Shown here one piece after another: positions 28,042-35,958 of a DNA stretch of 51,169 nt. A model generated the notes under the pieces. It was not told where the DNA came from. It made no database searches and saw nothing but the letters and a program-made list of their open reading frames with translations. Position 1 is the first letter of the stretch. Every line of letters starts with the position of its first letter. This DNA is from Opitutaceae bacterium. GTDB lineage: Bacteria > Verrucomicrobiota > Verrucomicrobiia > Opitutales > Opitutaceae. The stretch lies in assembly GCA_003151515.1 (NCBI GenBank), contig PLXS01000032.1, positions 1-51,169 of the forward strand, read 5' to 3'. The translations under genes and the position numbers were made by a program.

Positions 28042-28614
28042 TTGCAGAACCAAGCCCCACCCACCGACCATGAGCTTATGCTCGCCGTTCGCGACGGCGA
28101 CCTGGACAGCATGGGGGAGCTCTTCGAGCGCCACCACGGCCCGCTGTACGGCTACCTGACGAAGCTGACCGGCAACCGGAGCGCGGCGGAGGACATCACG
28201 CAGGTGGTCTTCGAGAGGATGCTCAGGTACCGGCACACCTACCGCGACCAGGGCAGCTTCACGGCCTGGATGTACCACCTTGGGAGGCGCTGCGCGGCCG
28301 ACTACTTCCGCAAGTCTTCGTCCGCGCCCATCGCCGTCGACCCCTCCACCCTCGAGGACCACGCGGACGAGGGGCGCAGGGCCGACGAGACCGCCGCCCG
28401 CCTCGACGACCACGCGCTCCTGCAGCGCGCCCTCGGCCACCTGGACCATGACGACCGGGAGGTCCTCCTTCTGTCGCGCCTGCAGGAGCTCTCGTTCGCC
28501 GAGGTCGCCGGGATACTGGAGTGCTCCGCGGGCGCCGCCCGCGTCAGGGCGCATCGGGCGCTGCGGACGCTGCGGGACCACTATTTCCAGCTGCAGAAGG
28601 AGAATCCACTATGA
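28042..28614 (+). CDS. ECF-type RNA polymerase sigma factor
   Basis: This 190-residue protein has sigma region 2 at about 20-85 (MGELFERHHGPLYGYL, ITQVVFERMLRYRHTYRDQG, FTAWMYHLGRRCAADYFRK). Region 4 is at about 130-182, with an HTH (LSFAEVAGILECSAGAARVRAHRAL). The start is uncertain. TTG 28042 gives a normal ECF length and skips a Pro-rich extension; the frame is open to 27880, and ATG 28078 is another option. The next gene is its anti-sigma factor, whose ATG overlaps this stop (ATGA) and is preceded by a good AAGGAG. The regulon is unknown but may include the DUF4097 gene that follows. Confidence 0.88.
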   Translation: MQNQAPPTDHELMLAVRDGDLDSMGELFERHHGPLYGYLTKLTGNRSAAEDITQVVFERMLRYRHTYRDQGSFTAWMYHLGRRCAADYFRKSSSAPIAVDPSTLEDHADEGRRADETAARLDDHALLQRALGHLDHDDREVLLLSRLQELSFAEVAGILECSAGAARVRAHRALRTLRDHYFQLQKENPL

Positions 28615-29417
28615 ACTGCCAGACATGCCGTGAACGGATGGCCGAACTCGCGGACGCGAGGCTCGGCGAGAAGGATGCCGCCGAGGCGCGCGCCCACATG
28701 GGCGGCTGCCCGGACTGCGCCCGCGAGTTCGAGACGATAGCCGCGACGCTGCGGGCGCTCGACTCGGTCCCCCCCGACGCGCCCTCCCACAGGCTGCGCG
28801 CCGCGCTGATGGGCGCCATCGAGGGAGAGAAGCTGTCCCAGCGCGACGGGGCCGACCTGGCCTCGACCATCCGCGGTGCGGCCTCCCAGGCCCCCCGGCC
28901 GCGGCGCGCCTGGCTGCCCTTCCTCCTGCAGTCGCTCGGCGCGTGCGCCCTGGTGGCGCTGGGCTTCACCTTCGGCGAGCGCTCGGCCTCCCAGCGCCAG
29001 ATCGCGCAGCTTCGGGCCAAGGTCGACACCATGGGCCAGCTGGTCGAGCAGTCGGTGCTCCAGAAGCGCACGACCGGCGACCGGCTCGAGACGGTCATGA
29101 CGGCGGCGGAGACGCGCCTGCCCGACGAGCGCGTCATCGACGGCCTTATCAACACGATGGCCTTCGACAACAGCGTGAACGTGCGGCTCAACGCGCTGAA
29201 CGCCCTCTACATGCATGCCGACCAGGAGGTCGTGCGCGCCGGGGTGCTCGCCTGCCTGTCGCGCGAGCCCAACCCCCTAGTCCAGGTCTCGATGATCGAC
29301 TTCCTCGTCGCCGCAAAGGCGCGCGAGGCCGCGCCAGAGCTCCGAAAGATCTCGCAGGACGATCATGCGGACGCCGATGTCCGCGAGTCCGCCCGCCGCG
29401 CCATGGACCTGCTCTAG
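28611..29417 (+). CDS. anti-sigma factor with zinc finger, one membrane helix and HEAT-like repeats
   Basis: The protein is 268 residues. The N-terminal zf-HC2/ZAS motif has C3, C6, H29, C33 and C36 (HMGGCPDC), which bind zinc and the sigma factor in the cytoplasm. A single membrane helix lies at about 101-121. A coiled segment (QIAQLRAKVDTMGQLVEQ) follows, and then about 100 residues of HEAT-like helical repeats (SVNVRLNALNALYMHADQEVVRAGVLACL, PLVQVSMIDFLVAAK), which should be on the outer side of the membrane. HEAT repeats bind proteins, so the outer part may sense an envelope protein or its unfolding. It is translationally coupled to the sigma gene. Confidence 0.87.
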   Translation: MNCQTCRERMAELADARLGEKDAAEARAHMGGCPDCAREFETIAATLRALDSVPPDAPSHRLRAALMGAIEGEKLSQRDGADLASTIRGAASQAPRPRRAWLPFLLQSLGACALVALGFTFGERSASQRQIAQLRAKVDTMGQLVEQSVLQKRTTGDRLETVMTAAETRLPDERVIDGLINTMAFDNSVNVRLNALNALYMHADQEVVRAGVLACLSREPNPLVQVSMIDFLVAAKAREAAPELRKISQDDHADADVRESARRAMDLL

Positions 29418-29453
29418 GCCGGCACCCAGGAAACAACGAACCCAATCACAGCC

Positions 29454-30515
29454 ATGAAAATGTACCAAGCACTCATGATTTGCGCAGTGCTGGCCGTCGC
29501 GCCGCTCGGCGTCGCCCGAGCCGATTCCCAGAGCTCGATCGCCTTCTCCGACCCGTCCGAGCCGGGCACCCTCCGGGTGCGCGTCTGGCACGGCGATGTC
29601 ACCATCAAGGGGGCAGACGTGAAGGAGGTGTCCGTCAAGGCCGACTCGGACGTGGCGGAGCCGACGCCGCGCAAGGACGGCATGCGCGTCCTGTCGGCCA
29701 CGTCGGGCTACACCCTCTCCGAGAAGGGCAACACCGTGACGCTCGACTACAACCCCGAGGGGTGGTCGGAGGGCTCGGTGGACTTCGAGGTCACCGTACC
29801 GCACTCGACCTCGGTCGTCGTCGCCGACTCCGTCAACGGCGACGTCGACTGCTCCGGCGTCACGGGCGACATCGACGTGCGCACGGTCCACGGCGACGTG
29901 AAGCTGCACGACGTGAGCGCGGGCGCGCTCGTCGAGACCGTGAAGGGGGACATCAGCGTCACGCTCAAGTCGCTCGCCGAGTCGAAGCCCCTGTCGTTCA
30001 CATCGATGAGCGGCGAGGTCGACATCCACGCGCCGGCGGACCTCAAGGCCTCGGTGCGCTTCAGAACCCACCGGGGGACCATCCTCACGAACTTCGACGA
30101 CAAGGTGCTCGTGACGAAGACCGAGTTCGCCCGGCGCGCGCACAAGGACAAGATCACGGTTACGGTCGGGACGTCCGGCAAGAAGGACACGGCCTCGGTC
30201 CTGGTGTCCCCCACGGACACGACGCAGGCAAAGTCCCAGACCGACGACGACTGGCGCGAAGGGCTGCGGGACTCGATCAGGGAAGCCACCGAGGACGCGG
30301 TCGAGGCGGCCCGCGACGCGGCCGAGGCGGCCCGCGAAGGGCTGACGGAGGCCAGGGTTGCGATCGCCAGCAAGTCCGGGGATGGCGTGCCCCCGTTCCC
30401 ACCGTTACCGCCAATGACCGGCGGAAAGACCGTGTCCGGGACCCTGAACGGTGGTGGAGTAGAGATTCAGGCGGCCACCCTGAACGGCGACATCACTCTC
30501 AAGAAGATTGAGTAA
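29454..30515 (+). CDS. exported DUF4097-family beta-strand repeat protein
   Basis: The protein is 353 residues with a signal peptide (1-23, ending ARA). Residues 30-250 show the DUF4097/adhesin-like pattern of short strands with repeated GD-V/I turns (VNGDVDCSGVTGDIDVRTVHGDVKLHD), expected to form a right-handed beta-helix. A charged Ala/Glu/Asp-rich helix (about 265-310) and a Pro-rich stretch follow. The last 30 residues return to the beta pattern (TLNGGGVEIQAATLNGDITLKK). The function is unknown. It follows the sigma/anti-sigma pair by 36 bases, so it may be part of, and a target of, that envelope-stress operon (inference). Confidence 0.82.
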   Translation: MKMYQALMICAVLAVAPLGVARADSQSSIAFSDPSEPGTLRVRVWHGDVTIKGADVKEVSVKADSDVAEPTPRKDGMRVLSATSGYTLSEKGNTVTLDYNPEGWSEGSVDFEVTVPHSTSVVVADSVNGDVDCSGVTGDIDVRTVHGDVKLHDVSAGALVETVKGDISVTLKSLAESKPLSFTSMSGEVDIHAPADLKASVRFRTHRGTILTNFDDKVLVTKTEFARRAHKDKITVTVGTSGKKDTASVLVSPTDTTQAKSQTDDDWREGLRDSIREATEDAVEAARDAAEAAREGLTEARVAIASKSGDGVPPFPPLPPMTGGKTVSGTLNGGGVEIQAATLNGDITLKKIE

Positions 30516-30562
30516 TCTTGCCGAGCCCGGCCCCACGCCTGGGCTAATATGTAGCCATAAGC

Positions 30563-30588
30563 CAGCGGGTTGCTCACGTAACCCGCTG
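30563..30588 (+). terminator. hairpin after the DUF4097 gene
   Basis: CAGCGGGTT and AACCCGCTG form a perfect 9-bp stem with an 8-base loop, 48 bases after the DUF4097 stop. No T-run follows directly, but a second small hairpin with CTTTT lies at 30604-30625. Together they probably end or protect the sigma/anti-sigma/DUF4097 transcript. Confidence 0.45.
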
Positions 30589-30951
30589 ATCTTGTGTGTC
30601 AAACGTGTGAATTCTACACGCTTTTGGCCCATTTGACTTGTTGGGTTGGAATAACTCTAGCTATGTAGCGTCGAAGCTGGCGCCTCGAATTTGCTTTCAA
30701 GGAACTCCCCAGAAAAGTTCTTTGATCTTTATCTCGGCCGAACCCTTTCGGCGGGACGTATGTGAGCCTTGGCCGGCCGCGCCTGTGCGAGTGCGATGCC
30801 GGCCGGATGTTTCTGAGTCTGGGTTTCCCCAAGACTGATCCTTTTGGTCGCGCGAGCCTCCTTGGCGCGCGCGGCCAGAACGATCCTGGAGCCGACGGCG
30901 CCAAAACGCCGGCTGCCCCGGGACGAATGACATAAACCAGAAACAAAAACT

Positions 30952-30968
30952 CTCCGCCTAGCGCGGAG
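30952..30968 (+). promoter_or_regulatory. leader hairpin upstream of the TonB-domain gene, shared with the DAHP synthase leader
   Basis: CTCCGC (30952-30957) pairs with GCGGAG (30963-30968) around CTAGC, followed by TTT and AGCAAAG (30972-30978), 16 bases before the ATG at 30985. The same core CCGCCTAGCG and the same following GGAGTTT and AGCAAAG occur in the leader of the DAHP synthase gene at 46689-46727. Confidence 0.4.
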
Positions 30969-30984
30969 TTTAGCAAAGACAGTC

Positions 30985-31380
30985 ATGAAAAACATAAACA
31001 AGCTCGCACTCCTGCTCAGTCTGGGTGCGCTCCTGCCCGTCGCCGCTTCGGCGAAGACGCTGGAGCAAGCCTACATCGACTCGTGCAAGAAGGGCCCCGA
31101 TGTGCCCGTGCCGGTCAGCGTCGTCTCACCCCACGCCACCGGTTACGACATCGGGACCACGGTCAAGGTGGAGTTCGTCGTGGACACGACGGGCCACACC
31201 GCCGACATCAGCATCAAGTCCGCCACAGACCGCGACTTCGCGGATGCGGTGGTGGATGCGGTGAAGGAGTGGAGGTTCACGCCTGCGCTGCACAACGGTG
31301 CTCCGGTTGCGACGAAGGTCGTCCTTCCGGTCCGCGTCGTTGAGGCTCCGAAGGCATCGAGCCTTCTGGCCCTGAACTGA
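30985..31380 (+). CDS. exported stand-alone TonB C-terminal domain protein
   Basis: The 131-residue protein has a cleavable signal peptide (1-23, ending ASA) in place of the uncleaved TonB anchor, and lacks the Pro-rich spacer. Residues 40-120 are a TonB C-terminal fold: GTTVKVEFVVDTTGHTADISIKSA, then FADAVVDAVKEWRFTPALHNGAPVATKVVLPVRV. In this family the domain contacts TonB-dependent receptors. A soluble periplasmic copy could act as a scaffold or decoy, but no function is established. A long hairpin-rich leader precedes it and a strong intrinsic terminator follows, so it is a single-gene transcription unit. Confidence 0.83.
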   Translation: MKNINKLALLLSLGALLPVAASAKTLEQAYIDSCKKGPDVPVPVSVVSPHATGYDIGTTVKVEFVVDTTGHTADISIKSATDRDFADAVVDAVKEWRFTPALHNGAPVATKVVLPVRVVEAPKASSLLALN

Positions 31381-31410
31381 CCAGGACGCCTAACAAGTAA
31401 AGAAATCAAC

Positions 31411-31443
31411 AAGGGCGCCCCCGTTCGCGGGGGCGCCCTTTTT
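31411..31443 (+). terminator. strong intrinsic terminator
   Basis: A perfect 13-bp stem (31411-31423 with 31428-31440) closes a TTCG tetraloop and is followed by five T (31439-31443). It ends the TonB-domain transcript, 30 bases after the stop codon. Confidence 0.9.
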
Positions 31444-31568
31444 CTTCGTTTTTTGGCCCCTGCTGCATTTTTTCCGAAAAAGAGGCCCCACGGGAAAAAT
31501 TTATTTTCGGCCCCGGGGTATTGCATGACGGCTGCAACATCATCACAAGCGCTGGTGGTTATCCCAGC

Positions 31569-33614
31569 ATGCAACCACAACCTGTAGTAGGCGCGGACCA
31601 ATCGCGCCCCACCTCCTTCGTCGTCATCAAGCGCAACGGCCAGAGCGTTCCCTTCAGCGAATCCAAGATTCGCCAGGCGCTCCTGAGGGCCGGCGCTGCA
31701 ACCCACCTCTACGATGAGACGGTGGCCACGCGCCTGGCGGCGGAGGTCACCGCCAAGCTCATCGCCAGGGCCGACGGGGAGTCCGTGGGCATCGAGCAGA
31801 TCCAGGACGAGGTCGAGATCACGCTCATGCACGCGGGCTACCTGGCCACGGCGCGCGCGTACATCGTCTACCGCGAGAAGCGAAAGGCGGCGCGCGCGGA
31901 CCGGCGCACGACGATCGACGTCGAGTCCTCGATCAACGAGTACCTGACCCGCCAGGACTGGCGGGTCGCCGCGAACGCGAACCAGGGCTACAGCCTGGGC
32001 GGGCTCATCCTCAACGTCTCGGGCAAGATCACGGCCAACTACTGGCTCTCCCACGTGTACCCGCCCGACGTCGGGGCCGCGCACAGGAACGGCGACATCC
32101 ACATCCACGACCTGGACATGCTCTCGGGCTACTGCGCCGGCTGGTCGCTGCGCACGTTCCTGCGCGAGGGCCTGAACGGCGTCCCGGGGCGCACCGAGGC
32201 CTCGCCCCCGAGGCACATGCACTCGGCGGTCGGCCAGATCGTCAACTTCCTCGGAACGCTGCAGAACGAGTGGGCCGGCGCCCAGGCGTTCTCCTCCTTC
32301 GACACCTACATGGCGCCCTTCATCCGCAAGGACGCCATGAGCTACGAGGAGGTGCGCCAGTGCATCCAGGAGCTCATCTACAACCTGAACGTGCCGTCGC
32401 GCTGGGGGACGCAGACCCCGTTCACGAACCTCACGTTCGACTGGACCTGCCCCGATGACCTGCGCGCGCAGGCGCCGGTCATCGCCGGCTGCGAGCAGCC
32501 CTTCACCTACGGCGACCTCCAGCCGGAGATGGACATGATCAACCAGGCCTACATCGAGATCATGAGCCAGGGCGACGCCCGGGGCCGCGTCTTCACGTTC
32601 CCGATCCCGACCTACAACATGACGAAGGACTTCCCGTGGGAGTCCAAGAACGCGCAGCGGCTCTTCGCGATGACGGCCAAGTACGGGCTGCCGTACTTCC
32701 AGAACTTCATCAACTCGGACCTGACGCCGAACATGATCCGCTCCATGTGCTGCCGCCTGCAGCTCGACCTGCGCGAGCTCCTCAAGCGCGGCAACGGGCT
32801 CTTCGGCTCGGCCGAGCAGACGGGCTCGATAGGCGTCGTGACCTTCAACTGCGCGCGGCTGGGCTACCTGTGCAAGGGCGACGAGGCCGCGCTGCTCGCG
32901 CGCATGGACGAGCTGATCGGCCTCGCGCGGGTGAGCCTCGAGCTCAAGCGCAAGGTGGTCCAGCAGCTGATGGACCAGGGGCTCTTCCCGTTCACCAAGC
33001 GCTACCTCGGGACCCTGAGGAACCACTTCTCAACGCTCGGGGTGAACGGCATCAACGAGATGATCCGCAATTTCTCGTCGGACAAGGAGGACATCACGAC
33101 CGACTGGGGCTACGCCTTCGCCCTGCGCTTCCTCGACCACATCCGCGCGCGGATCCTCGAGATCCAGGAGCAGACCGGGCACATGTACAACCTCGAGGCC
33201 ACCCCGGCCGAGGGGACGACCTACCGGTTCGCGAAGGAGGACCGCAAGAGGTGGCACGACATCATCCAGGCGGGGACTTCGGCGAACCCCTACTACACGA
33301 ACTCCTCGCAGCTGCCGGTCGGCCACACGGACGACCCCTTCGAGGCCCTCGAGCACCAGAACGAACTGCAGCGCAAGTACACGGGCGGGACCGTGCTGCA
33401 CCTGTACATGGCCGAGCGCCTCTCCGACGCTGAGGCGTGCCAGAAGCTCGTGCGCCGCGCGCTCGAGCGATTCTCGCTCCCGTACATCACGATCACGCCC
33501 ACCTTCTCCATCTGCCCGAAGCACGGCTACATCGCCGGCGAGCACCCGTTCTGCCCGAGGTGCGACGAGGAGATCCTCAACAGGAAGATTTCCGAGCTCG
33601 CGGACGCGAACTGA
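31569..33614 (+). CDS. nrdD: anaerobic (class III) ribonucleoside-triphosphate reductase lacking its glycyl-radical segment
   Basis: This 681-residue protein reduces ribonucleotides to deoxyribonucleotides without oxygen. An ATP cone is at about 15-107 (VVIKRNGQSVPFSESKIRQAL). The ten-strand barrel follows, with the cysteine loop at C394/C395 (SMCCRLQLDLRELL) and GSIGVVTFNCARLGYL. The C-terminal zinc site is C649-x2-H652...C662-x2-C665. In normal NrdD the glycyl-radical loop follows this zinc site in the same chain. Here the protein stops 16 residues after C665, and that loop is encoded by the next gene. ATG 31569 is used; TTG 31521 would add 16 residues. This is anaerobic DNA precursor synthesis, so the organism can grow without oxygen. 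Confidence 0.93.
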   Translation: MQPQPVVGADQSRPTSFVVIKRNGQSVPFSESKIRQALLRAGAATHLYDETVATRLAAEVTAKLIARADGESVGIEQIQDEVEITLMHAGYLATARAYIVYREKRKAARADRRTTIDVESSINEYLTRQDWRVAANANQGYSLGGLILNVSGKITANYWLSHVYPPDVGAAHRNGDIHIHDLDMLSGYCAGWSLRTFLREGLNGVPGRTEASPPRHMHSAVGQIVNFLGTLQNEWAGAQAFSSFDTYMAPFIRKDAMSYEEVRQCIQELIYNLNVPSRWGTQTPFTNLTFDWTCPDDLRAQAPVIAGCEQPFTYGDLQPEMDMINQAYIEIMSQGDARGRVFTFPIPTYNMTKDFPWESKNAQRLFAMTAKYGLPYFQNFINSDLTPNMIRSMCCRLQLDLRELLKRGNGLFGSAEQTGSIGVVTFNCARLGYLCKGDEAALLARMDELIGLARVSLELKRKVVQQLMDQGLFPFTKRYLGTLRNHFSTLGVNGINEMIRNFSSDKEDITTDWGYAFALRFLDHIRARILEIQEQTGHMYNLEATPAEGTTYRFAKEDRKRWHDIIQAGTSANPYYTNSSQLPVGHTDDPFEALEHQNELQRKYTGGTVLHLYMAERLSDAEACQKLVRRALERFSLPYITITPTFSICPKHGYIAGEHPFCPRCDEEILNRKISELADAN

Positions 33615-33655
33615 GCCCAGGGACTGAATTTCTGGAACCCCCAATAAAAACAACA

Positions 33656-33868
33656 ATGAACAGCCAAACCATCGTCAGCGAAGCCACCGACACCGCAACC
33701 ACCGCCAAGGCGCCCGCCTACACGCTCAAGGACTCCGAGCGCCAGCCGTGCGAGGTGTGGACCCGGGTCATGGGCTACCACCGGCCCGTCTCCAGCTTTA
33801 ACATCGGCAAGAAGGGCGAGCACCAGGAGCGCAAGTTCTTCCTGGAGGCGCGCTGCAGCGAGCGTTGA
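33656..33868 (+). CDS. separate glycyl-radical subunit of the anaerobic ribonucleotide reductase
   Basis: This 70-residue protein has a Thr/Ala-rich N-terminal third, followed by CEVWTRVMGYHRPVSSFNIG and KKGEHQERKFF. That matches the last 35 residues of class III NrdD, where RVxGY holds the radical glycine and FNxGKxxE follows. The radical site should be G40. It starts 41 bases after the nrdD stop, in a different frame, behind an A-rich leader (CAATAAAAACAACA) without a Shine-Dalgarno sequence. Its stop TGA overlaps the TTG start of nrdG. It would dock on NrdD and be activated by NrdG. The nearest known analogue is GrcA/YfiD, the spare radical domain of pyruvate formate-lyase, but here NrdD has none of its own. 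Confidence 0.85.
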   Translation: MNSQTIVSEATDTATTAKAPAYTLKDSERQPCEVWTRVMGYHRPVSSFNIGKKGEHQERKFFLEARCSER

Positions 33869-34572
33869 AGCCCGTCGCCCGAGGCGTGCGGCCTGGGGCG
33901 GCGCTGGGCATAGGCGGGCTCGTGAAGATGTCCGCCTCCGACTGGCCGGGCCAGCTCGCGGCCGTGGTGTTCTGCCAGGGCTGCGCCTGGCGCTGCCGCT
34001 ACTGCCACAACCCGCACCTGGTCCCCTTCGACCGCCCCTCGGCGGCCCGCTGGGAGCGCGTGCTCGCATGGCTCGGGCGCAGGCGCGGCCTGCTTGACGG
34101 CGTCGTCTTCAGCGGCGGCGAGCCCACGTGCCAGCCCGCGCTCGCGGGGGCGATGGGGCAGGTGCGCGAACTCGGCTTCAAGGTCGGCCTGCACACCGGC
34201 GGTCCCTCGCCGCTCGCCCTGGCGGCCGTGCTCCCGCTCCTTGACTGGGTCGGCTTCGACTTCAAGGCTCCCTTCTGCTCGTACGCAAAGGTGACGGGCA
34301 GGGACCACGGCCACCTGGCGCAGGAGAGCTTCCGTTTGATCCGCGAGGCGGGCGTCGCCTGCGAGGTCCGCACGACCTGGCACCCCGCGCTCCTCTCGCC
34401 CGCCGACCTTGAGGACATGGCGGACACCCTGGCGGCCGCGGGGGGGCGCGAATGGGTGATCCAGCGCTTCCGCCCCGAGGGCTGCGCGGACGCCGAGCTC
34501 TGCGCCGCGCCCCCGGGCCACCTGCCGGCGATAGCCGCGCGCCATCGCGGGCTGCGGCTGACCGTGCGCTAA
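33865..34572 (+). CDS. nrdG: anaerobic ribonucleotide reductase activase (radical SAM, NrdG type)
   Basis: This 235-residue radical SAM enzyme makes the glycyl radical on the reductase by cleaving S-adenosylmethionine. The [4Fe-4S] motif is C40-x3-C44-x2-C47 (GCAWRCRYCHNPHL), with an extra C37. GGEPTCQP is the SAM-binding GGE motif, and GFDFKAPF and the WHPAL region are typical of the longer NrdG2 form. The start TTG 33865 overlaps the stop of the glycyl-radical gene (TTGA), which implies translational coupling; GTG 33886 is the alternative and leaves the domain intact. Its target should be G40 of the small protein. Confidence 0.9.
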   Translation: MKPVARGVRPGAALGIGGLVKMSASDWPGQLAAVVFCQGCAWRCRYCHNPHLVPFDRPSAARWERVLAWLGRRRGLLDGVVFSGGEPTCQPALAGAMGQVRELGFKVGLHTGGPSPLALAAVLPLLDWVGFDFKAPFCSYAKVTGRDHGHLAQESFRLIREAGVACEVRTTWHPALLSPADLEDMADTLAAAGGREWVIQRFRPEGCADAELCAAPPGHLPAIAARHRGLRLTVR

Positions 34573-34762
34573 GGGCTTGGCGCCAAAGGCCCCCGGCCAG
34601 CGCGGCCGCAGCCGCGGAACCCCCGGCGGCCGCCCATGGGCATCCCGCGCCCCGACCCCGCCCAAGGGTTACTTTTGCGCACCGCTCCCCGATACTCCTT
34701 GCCGTGCGCCCGACCTTTTCGTGTCCTCGGACCCTTAAAACCCCCGAAACCGCCCGCCTTTC

Positions 34763-35914
34763 ATGCAGACCCGAGCCCGACGCGTACTCACGGCCCTGAT
34801 GCAGTGGTTCGACGCCGACCATGCCCCGGGCGGAGCCGACGCGATGCGCCGGGAGCCCGACCAAGTCGACTGGGTCCGCTGCATCCCCTTCATCATCCTG
34901 CACCTGGGCTGCCTGGGCGTCATCTGGACCGGCGCCAGCTGGTTCGCGGTCTCGGCTGCCGCCGCGCTCTACGCGGTGCGGATGGCCGCGGTCACCGGCG
35001 TCTACCACCGGTACTTCTCGCACAAGACCTACAGCACCTCGCGGCCGATGCAGTTTTTCCTGGCGGTCCTCGGCGCCACCACGGTTCAGCGCGGACCCCT
35101 GTGGTGGGCCTACCACCACCGCCACCACCACCAGCACTCCGACGGCCCCGAGGACGCCCACTCGCCCCATGTCCACGGGTTCCTCTGGTCGCACATCGGC
35201 TGGATCACGAGCCGGCGCAACTTCCCGACCGACTACTCGAAGGTGCGCGACCTGGCGCGCTTCCCGGAGTTGGTCTTCCTGAACCGCTTCGACGCGGTCG
35301 TCCCCGCGGCCTTCGCGGCGGCGACCTTCTTCGCCGGGGCCTTCCTTCGCGCCCACGCCCCCGGGCTGCACACGGGCCCCTGGCAGATGCTCGTCTGGGG
35401 CTTCTTCATCAGCACGACCGCACTCTTCCACGGGACCTCGTGCATCAACTCGATGGCCCACCTGATGGGCAGGCGCCGCTACAGCACCCAGGACGACTCG
35501 CGCAACAGCTTCATCCTGGCGATCATCACCCTCGGTGAGGGCTGGCACAACAACCACCACCGCTACCAGGGCGCGACGCGAAACGGGTTCTTCTGGTGGG
35601 AGATCGACATCACCTACTACGTCCTGAGGTGCCTGTCGTGGACAGGCCTCATCTGGGACCTCAAGGATGTCCCGCAGTCGGTGCTCGACGAGGGCGCGCA
35701 CCCGGACCACCGCGAGTCGGTGGCGGCCGCGAGCCAGGTTCACCTGCTCCACCCCGAGCACGCGCCCCTTCGGAGGATCGTCCCCGCGGCGGCCGCGATC
35801 GCCGTCGCGACCGTCAACGCCGCGTACCCGGCGGCCCCCAAGCGTACGGGGGCGGCGGTCCACAGTGACCTGAGCGGCCACGCGGTCGGCCAGCAGGGCG
35901 CACGCGCCCCATAA
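34763..35914 (+). CDS. membrane acyl-CoA (delta-9 type) fatty acid desaturase
   Basis: This 383-residue membrane di-iron enzyme introduces a double bond into an acyl chain using oxygen. The three histidine boxes are present: HRYFSH (H82-H87), HRHHHQHSD (about 119-127) and GEGWHNNHHRYQ. Four membrane helices lie around 42-80 and 190-230. The length and the missing cytochrome b5 domain match bacterial stearoyl-CoA-type desaturases. The C-terminal 70 residues are Ala-rich with a hydrophobic patch and are not conserved. This oxygen-using enzyme next to an anaerobic reductase indicates a facultative lifestyle. The DUF2062 gene follows within 50 bases. Confidence 0.93.
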   Translation: MQTRARRVLTALMQWFDADHAPGGADAMRREPDQVDWVRCIPFIILHLGCLGVIWTGASWFAVSAAAALYAVRMAAVTGVYHRYFSHKTYSTSRPMQFFLAVLGATTVQRGPLWWAYHHRHHHQHSDGPEDAHSPHVHGFLWSHIGWITSRRNFPTDYSKVRDLARFPELVFLNRFDAVVPAAFAAATFFAGAFLRAHAPGLHTGPWQMLVWGFFISTTALFHGTSCINSMAHLMGRRRYSTQDDSRNSFILAIITLGEGWHNNHHRYQGATRNGFFWWEIDITYYVLRCLSWTGLIWDLKDVPQSVLDEGAHPDHRESVAAASQVHLLHPEHAPLRRIVPAAAAIAVATVNAAYPAAPKRTGAAVHSDLSGHAVGQQGARAP

Positions 35915-35958
35915 CTCGGCTTGAGCCACGTGTGAGTTTGGCGTACCGTCGAGGATTC

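Larger units (their letters stand above)
30516..30984. other. 469-base non-coding stretch with successive hairpins, candidate structured RNA or leader
   Basis: No frame on either strand has the GC3 bias of local genes. The stretch is less GC-rich at its ends and contains a series of inverted repeats: CAGCGGGTT/AACCCGCTG (30563-30588), CGTGTG/TACACG (30604-30620, then CTTTT), CCGAA/TTCGG (about 30738-30751), GGCCGGC/GCCGGCC (30771-30804), AGTCT/AGACT (about 30816-30836), GGCG/CGCC (about 30897-30910) and CTCCGC/GCGGAG (30952-30968). It could be a structured 5' leader of the TonB-domain gene, or an independent small RNA. It does not match tmRNA, RNase P, SRP or 6S RNA by the motifs I know. Confidence 0.45.

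Noticed and set aside
30614..30976. A 120-codon minus-strand frame in the 469-base gap
   Set aside because: No GC3 bias, no recognisable domain, and the codon usage differs from all neighbours. Inverted repeats explain the region better.
33437..33868. Longer frame of the small radical protein reaching back into nrdD
   Set aside because: The upstream residues are an out-of-frame shadow of the NrdD C-terminus. Conserved sequence begins only after ATG 33656.
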